This document shows, one piece after another, positions 24,378 to 28,008 of a stretch of 28,008 nt of DNA. The notes under the pieces were generated by a model. The model saw nothing but the letters and a program-made list of their open reading frames with translations. It did no database searches and had not been told where the DNA came from. This stretch comes from Phycisphaerales bacterium UBA1845 (GTDB lineage: Bacteria > Planctomycetota > Phycisphaerae > UBA1845), in contig DDIR01000098.1 of the NCBI GenBank assembly GCA_002338715.1, positions 46,419 to 74,426 of the forward strand. The letters are read 5' to 3'. The translations under genes and the position numbers were made by a program. Position 1 is the stretch's first letter; each line of letters begins with the position of its first letter.

Positions 24378-25370
24378 ATGACCAGCGATAATCACCAAAT
24401 CGTTCGCTGTCAGTGCAGTGCCAAACTCCGAGTGCCGGCTGCTGCTGTCGGTCGCAAGGTCGCGTGTCCGAAGTGCGGGTTTAAGATCTTAGTCGGAGCG
24501 CCTTCGGGTGGATCGACGCCGTCTGCGCCGAAAGTGCAGGCTGCATCTCGTCCCGCGGCGCCTCCTCCCGCATCCGATGAAGACAACCTGCTGGACGATC
24601 TGCTCAGTTCCGAGGCCTCGTCGCAAACGGCGCAAGGCCCCGACCTCGCGGCACATCAAAAGACCTGCCCCAAATGCAAGTCGCAGATGACCAAGGACGC
24701 CAAGGTCTGCCTGACTTGCGGGCACGATCCGTCGATCATCGGAAGTGCGCCGGCGGGTAAGCAACCAAAAGCCGGCAAAGTCGGACAGCTTGCGGTGGGA
24801 ACCGGTCGATTCGGAATCGGTTGTGCACTCAGCGCCGGTGGTGCGCTGTTGGCGGCGGGACTGTGGTACGTGGTTGCGATCAAGACCGGATTTGAAATTG
24901 GCTACATCGCGTGGGGCGTCGGCGTCCTTGCCGGTTTGGGCATGAAGTTCGGTTATGGTCAGGAGAACATGCGCGGCGCGATGGCGGCGATGGTGATGGC
25001 CGCTTTCGGCATCTTTGCTGCGAAAGGCATGATCTACAAGAACCTGACGAGCTTCGTGACCAACATCGTAGAAAGCGTCAACACCGAAGGTGGCGAAGTG
25101 GCGGATCGAATTGAAATGCGATGCGATCACGCGCATGACCTCGACGGTGACGCGCCCTGGGCCGACTCCCGTGAACATTGCTCCGACGAAGCCAGTCCCT
25201 TTTACGATATGGATGAGGGCGAGCTAGCCAACGTCCGTGGTGAGATCGATCAATGGTATGAGGTCGAACGTTGGAACGACCCTGAATATGTGAAGACGCG
25301 ACTGACATATCTGTACGCACAAGACATGCCCGGTTATGGGGATGACGTGGAAGAGGACGACGACGAGTAG
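24378..25370 (+). CDS. Zinc-ribbon membrane protein, ended by an in-frame TAG
   Basis: The product is 330 residues and of unknown function. The N-terminus has a Cys4 ribbon (Cys11, 13, 30, 33) of the type common in Planctomycetota. A linker rich in Pro, Ala and Ser follows, then a second ribbon (Cys97, 100, 111, 114: CPKC and CLTC). Three membrane segments follow at about 145-168, 173-193 and 199-219. The last part is acidic (GYGDDVEEDDDE). The start is ATG 24378 with AGGAAAGG upstream. The TAG at 25368-25370 lies inside a run of acidic codons, and the same frame continues coherently for 92 codons, so this product is probably truncated. It is divergent from valS. Confidence 0.75.
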   Translation: MTSDNHQIVRCQCSAKLRVPAAAVGRKVACPKCGFKILVGAPSGGSTPSAPKVQAASRPAAPPPASDEDNLLDDLLSSEASSQTAQGPDLAAHQKTCPKCKSQMTKDAKVCLTCGHDPSIIGSAPAGKQPKAGKVGQLAVGTGRFGIGCALSAGGALLAAGLWYVVAIKTGFEIGYIAWGVGVLAGLGMKFGYGQENMRGAMAAMVMAAFGIFAAKGMIYKNLTSFVTNIVESVNTEGGEVADRIEMRCDHAHDLDGDAPWADSREHCSDEASPFYDMDEGELANVRGEIDQWYEVERWNDPEYVKTRLTYLYAQDMPGYGDDVEEDDDE

Positions 25371-25649
25371 GAATGGGACGACGCCGAGGCCAATAGAGAT
25401 TGGAAGCGCCGCCACGCTGCCGCCGTCAAGAAAGTCGAGGAAACTCCAGAAGGCGACCGGGTGGCAACAGCAAAGCGAATTGAACAGAAACAGAGAGAAG
25501 AGTTTGAAGAGGGGGTGGCCAAACTCAAAGACATGTTTGGAGTGGGAAGTCAAACCTTTTTCAAGGCAATGTTCGGACCGATCGACTTGATTTTTATTCT
25601 GCTGGCGCTGGGGACGGCGATCAAGCTTGGCGGTGGGCAGGAAGACTAG
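25371..25649 (+). pseudogene. C-terminal remnant of the zinc-ribbon membrane protein, after the in-frame TAG
   Basis: The frame of 24378-25370 continues after the TAG with EWDDAEANRDWKRRHAAAVKK, then a charged helix (about residues 352-382 of the restored protein) and a C-terminal membrane segment, GPIDLIFILLALGTAIKLGG (400-419). It ends at TAG 25647-25649. The acidic run DDDE-TAG-EWDD reads smoothly across the stop; GAG to TAG would be a single change. The segment has an internal GTG (25461), but no strong ribosome site suggests separate translation. Confidence 0.7.
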
Positions 25650-25684
25650 AACAGACGCGATTGATTGATTCTTGGAGATTCATG

Positions 25685-25719
25685 GATTCGTCGTCATGCT
25701 TAGTGCGGGGCGACGAATC
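25685..25719 (+). terminator. Possible transcription terminator after the zinc-ribbon gene
   Basis: GATTCGTCG (25685-25693) pairs perfectly with CGACGAATC (25711-25719), followed by TTTCGTT on the plus strand. The right arm lies within the last codons of the convergent nitrilase gene. The U-tract is weak, so the call is tentative. Confidence 0.35.
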
Positions 25720-27166
25720 TTTCGTTGATGCCGAAGGCGTCGGCGTAGAGTTGCGGTTTGCGTTGGTCCCAGATGTGCGTTTGCGGGAAGACTTCTTTGT
25801 TGGCCGACATGCGCAGGTCGATCGTCGCGGTGATGATTCGTGATTGGCCCGGTTCGGTTTGGTCGACGATTGTACCGGATGGGTCAACCAGGACCGCCGA
25901 GGTCGCTGTCGCGGAGGCCATGAAGATGCAGTTTTCCGCCGCCCGTGTTCGCAGCAGTTGCAGGTTTACCTCGTCACCGACCACAAAAACGATCGAAGCG
26001 CCGTCGAGCGCCATGATCCGCACCGGTGCAAACGACGTTAAGTGCTCGGCTTCCACGCAACCGCACGCGCCGAACGGTTCGAGCATCAATCGCTCAACAA
26101 ACGGAAACGCCACCAGCGTCATGCCCAGCGCCCGACAATAGATGTCCAAACGGTCAGCCGTCTCCGGATCGGGAAGGGCGGTACCCACCACATCAACCCC
26201 GTCTGCCGCCAATTGCTGGAGCGGGGGCGTTTCGTCTTGTTCGGGTTTGGGAAAGACACATTCGGCTGGCGCGACCGCGATCTTCAGGTCACCGAGCGAT
26301 TCTCGCTCCGGGACAACCGGCGGGTATGCTGAGAAGATGCGCCGCTTCGCCCATCGTGGAATGTCGATTGCGTTGGGATCACCCAGCGACACTTCGGCTG
26401 AGATGATTTCGGGTTTATCGTTGGAAGCCGTGGCGATCCGCTCGCCTTCGGGTGAAACAATCTGACTCATGCCGCAATAGGGCGTGTCGTCTTCGATGCC
26501 GCATTTGTTGGCCGCAACAATCGCCACGCCGCATTCAATCGCCCGCCCCTGCACCATGAAGTCGGCTTGGGCGTTGCGGTAGGTGTCGGCTTCCTGTGCA
26601 GCGTTGACCCAGCACGTTGGGATGGCGATGAGTTGTGCGCCCTGGTGGGCGAGGCCGGTTGCGATTTCGGGTGCTCGACCGTCGGCACAGATGATGACGC
26701 CAACTTTTCCGAGCGGTGTGTCAATCGGTTTTATATTCTCACCGGGTGCGAAGTAGTCGTTGTCCAGGCCCCAGAGAAACGACTTGGCGTGGCGGCCACA
26801 TTCTTTGCCTTTGGCATTGATGACGATGGCGGCGTTTTGAAGTTTGTCGCCTTTGTCGTCAACGAATCCGCAGATGACCTGGATTTTGTTTTGCTTTGCC
26901 CAACCGGAAAGTTTCTTGATGAAATCCTCCGAACCAAGAATCTTTGCCGCCCGGTACTTCTCTTCGCCGCCGATTAAATATGCGGGATAGGCGCACTCGG
27001 GGAGCACGACCATGTCAGCCCCCAGGGCGGCAGCATCGACGATGGCGGTCTCGATGTCGGAGAGTGCGGCGTCGGCTTGATCAAGCGTGCGCGCAGCGAG
27101 TTGGGCGGCTGCGACGGTGACGTTGCTGCGTTTCCCGGCTTTTATAGATTCTTTGGACTTCGACAT
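25700..27166 (-). CDS. Carbon-nitrogen hydrolase with a second, degenerate nitrilase-like half
   Basis: The product has 488 residues, nearly twice the usual 260-300 of the nitrilase superfamily. The first half (about 15-280) carries the full triad: Glu57 (VLPECAYPAY), Lys128 (GRHAKSFLWG) and Cys160 (VIICADGRAPE). It should hydrolyse an amide or nitrile; the substrate is not evident. The second half (about 294-480) repeats the fold pattern, starting at LKIAVAPAECVF and ending with the strand-turn block AVLVDPSGTIVDQTEPGQS. It lacks visible Glu, Lys and Cys equivalents in the right contexts. The start is ATG 27166. It diverges from dnaJ and converges on the zinc-ribbon gene with a 50-base gap. 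Confidence 0.85.
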   Translation of the reverse strand: MSKSKESIKAGKRSNVTVAAAQLAARTLDQADAALSDIETAIVDAAALGADMVVLPECAYPAYLIGGEEKYRAAKILGSEDFIKKLSGWAKQNKIQVICGFVDDKGDKLQNAAIVINAKGKECGRHAKSFLWGLDNDYFAPGENIKPIDTPLGKVGVIICADGRAPEIATGLAHQGAQLIAIPTCWVNAAQEADTYRNAQADFMVQGRAIECGVAIVAANKCGIEDDTPYCGMSQIVSPEGERIATASNDKPEIISAEVSLGDPNAIDIPRWAKRRIFSAYPPVVPERESLGDLKIAVAPAECVFPKPEQDETPPLQQLAADGVDVVGTALPDPETADRLDIYCRALGMTLVAFPFVERLMLEPFGACGCVEAEHLTSFAPVRIMALDGASIVFVVGDEVNLQLLRTRAAENCIFMASATATSAVLVDPSGTIVDQTEPGQSRIITATIDLRMSANKEVFPQTHIWDQRKPQLYADAFGINERFVAPH

Positions 27167-27197
27167 GGTCGCGACATACTAGGTGGGGGCGGCTTGC

Positions 27198-27226
27198 TTT
27201 TCAATAGAGGCGAGCGACCCTATAAT
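27198..27226 (+). promoter_or_regulatory. Predicted promoter for the DnaJ-like gene
   Basis: A perfect -10 box TATAAT at 27221-27226 has a weak -35 (TTTTCA, 27198-27203) at 17 bases. It lies about 80 bases before the dnaJ start. No CIRCE element is seen. Confidence 0.5.
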
Positions 27227-27264
27227 TGTCGGGTGAAGTGCATTTTTTAAGTAGGATCATCGAG

Positions 27265-27321
27265 ATGTCCGCGTCATTGTATGCGGTCATCCATAAGACA
27301 ATACGACATGGCAAAGCGTGA
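27265..27321 (+). CDS. Possible 18-codon leader ORF overlapping the DnaJ-like start
   Basis: ATG 27265 is preceded by AGGA 9 bases upstream, and the frame runs 18 codons ([18 protein letters not shown]) to TGA 27319-27321. This ends 14 bases inside the DnaJ-like gene in another frame. The DnaJ-like start at 27308 has no evident ribosome site of its own, so coupled translation is possible. This is inferred from sequence only. Confidence 0.3.
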   Translation: MSASLYAVIHKTIRHGKA

Positions 27322-28008
27322 CAATTACGAAATTCTGGGCGTGGGTCGGAATGCTTCGGACGCCGAGATCAAGAAAGCCTACCGCAAGCTCGCCAAAGAA
27401 TACCACCCCGACCGCAACAAAGGGGATGCGTCCGCCGAGGCCAAGTTCAAAGAGGTTCAGCACGCCTACTCCGTCTTAAGCGACAAAGAAAAACGCGCCC
27501 AATACGATCAGTTCGGCGAGATCGGCGTGGGTGAATTCCACACCAATCCCACCGGCCAAAAAGTCTACACCTGGGGCACCGACGGTTCGCAGATCGATGC
27601 GGACGATCTCGACAGCCTCTTCGGTGCGTTTCGGTCAGCCGGCAATCCGTTTGAAAGCATCTTCGGCGGTCGTCGAAGTCGGCAACAACCACGTGCCCGC
27701 GCGGGTGCCGATGTTCGGCGGACGATCAACCTGAGTTTCGAGCAAGCGGTCAAGGGTGCGGAGATCGAAGTGGACATGCAGATCCACGATGCCTCACCGG
27801 GCCGGCGCGAGACGCTCAAAGTGAAGGTGCCATCGGGCGTTGAAGATGGTCAACAAATTCGCCTCAAAGGTCGCGGGGGAGCCGGCAGCAACGGCGGACC
27901 GCGCGGCGATTTGTTTTTCGTCTGCAATGTTCGCCCGCATCCGGTGTTTCGCCGCGTCGGGCGTGATGTCCATGCCGATGTGCACGTCAACATCGCCCAA
28001 GCCGTACT
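27308..28008 (+). CDS. DnaJ-type co-chaperone, CbpA-like (no zinc fingers), partial
   Basis: This J-domain co-chaperone stimulates the ATPase of DnaK. The visible 233 residues begin at ATG 27308. The J domain spans about 5-70 with the HPD motif at 33-35 (YHPDRNKGD). A linker with Gly and Phe follows (about 71-130), including [21 protein letters not shown]. The substrate-binding C-terminal domain starts at [19 protein letters not shown] (138 onward) and continues to the window edge. No CxxCxGxG repeats occur between linker and C-terminal domain, so it is the class B/CbpA type rather than classical DnaJ. The gene is open at the right edge. It diverges from the nitrilase gene. Confidence 0.94.
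   Translation, partial: MAKRDNYEILGVGRNASDAEIKKAYRKLAKEYHPDRNKGDASAEAKFKEVQHAYSVLSDKEKRAQYDQFGEIGVGEFHTNPTGQKVYTWGTDGSQIDADDLDSLFGAFRSAGNPFESIFGGRRSRQQPRARAGADVRRTINLSFEQAVKGAEIEVDMQIHDASPGRRETLKVKVPSGVEDGQQIRLKGRGGAGSNGGPRGDLFFVCNVRPHPVFRRVGRDVHADVHVNIAQAV

Noticed and set aside
27194..27226. TTGCTT as the -35 of the DnaJ-like gene promoter
   Set aside because: The spacing to TATAAT is 21 bases, too long; the weaker TTTTCA at 17 bases fits better.
1..28008. Genome-wide reassignment of TAG to a sense codon, suggested by two in-frame TAGs
   Set aside because: TAG ends nusB, the cysteine desulfurase, the CPBP protease, RAYT, rex and valS at the expected protein length, so it is an ordinary stop here. 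Local readthrough remains possible but not general recoding.
1..28008. CRISPR array, tRNA or rRNA genes
   Set aside because: The repeats are palindromic pairs at scattered places without regular spacers, and I saw no cloverleaf or rRNA sequence on either strand.

Overview
The window looks like part of a Planctomycetota chromosome, probably Phycisphaerae-like. This is inferred from gene content and style (Cys-rich zinc-ribbon membrane protein, exported proteins of no known family, Rex, frequent TTG/GTG starts, moderately high G+C), not from any marker comparison. Most of it is ordinary housekeeping and transport DNA. The unusual part is a dense population of short palindromes around a REP-associated tyrosine transposase (RAYT).

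Layout. 1-2602: nusB, ftsY and a cysteine desulfurase in one tight + strand run. 2603-2833: palindromes, then trpC (-), divergent from a CPBP membrane protease (+). 4630-6769: the most mobile-looking stretch. It holds a RAYT gene bounded by three copies of its likely cognate REP, a FRG-domain gene broken by one in-frame TAG, and a small membrane-anchored protein bracketed by an inverted pair of a second REP family. 6933-9769: tyrS and der (+), separated by another inverted palindrome pair. 9879-12361: a PilZ protein and a large exported protein of unknown function (-). 12686-18384: a complete five-gene peptide ABC importer (-) whose two permeases resemble YejB/YejE. 18539-19654: an exported alpha-helical protein (-). 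19960-20601: rex (+) with a good promoter. 20989-24177: valS (-) with two extra insertions. 24378-25649: a zinc-ribbon membrane protein gene (+), also split by one in-frame TAG. 25700-27166: a double-domain nitrilase (-). 27308 to the end: a CbpA-type DnaJ (+), cut by the window edge.

Working picture. The RAYT probably acts on REPs carrying a GTAG tetranucleotide 5' of a hairpin. In this window GTAG (or GGAG) precedes at least four different stem sequences, so several REP families of one architecture coexist. Inverted pairs (REPINs) sit in four of the five convergent intergenic gaps. In some cases the repeat itself supplies the stop codon of the neighbouring gene. TAG is used as a normal terminator by at least six intact genes here, so the two internal TAGs are more likely recent nonsense mutations (or sequence errors) than a recoded genetic code.
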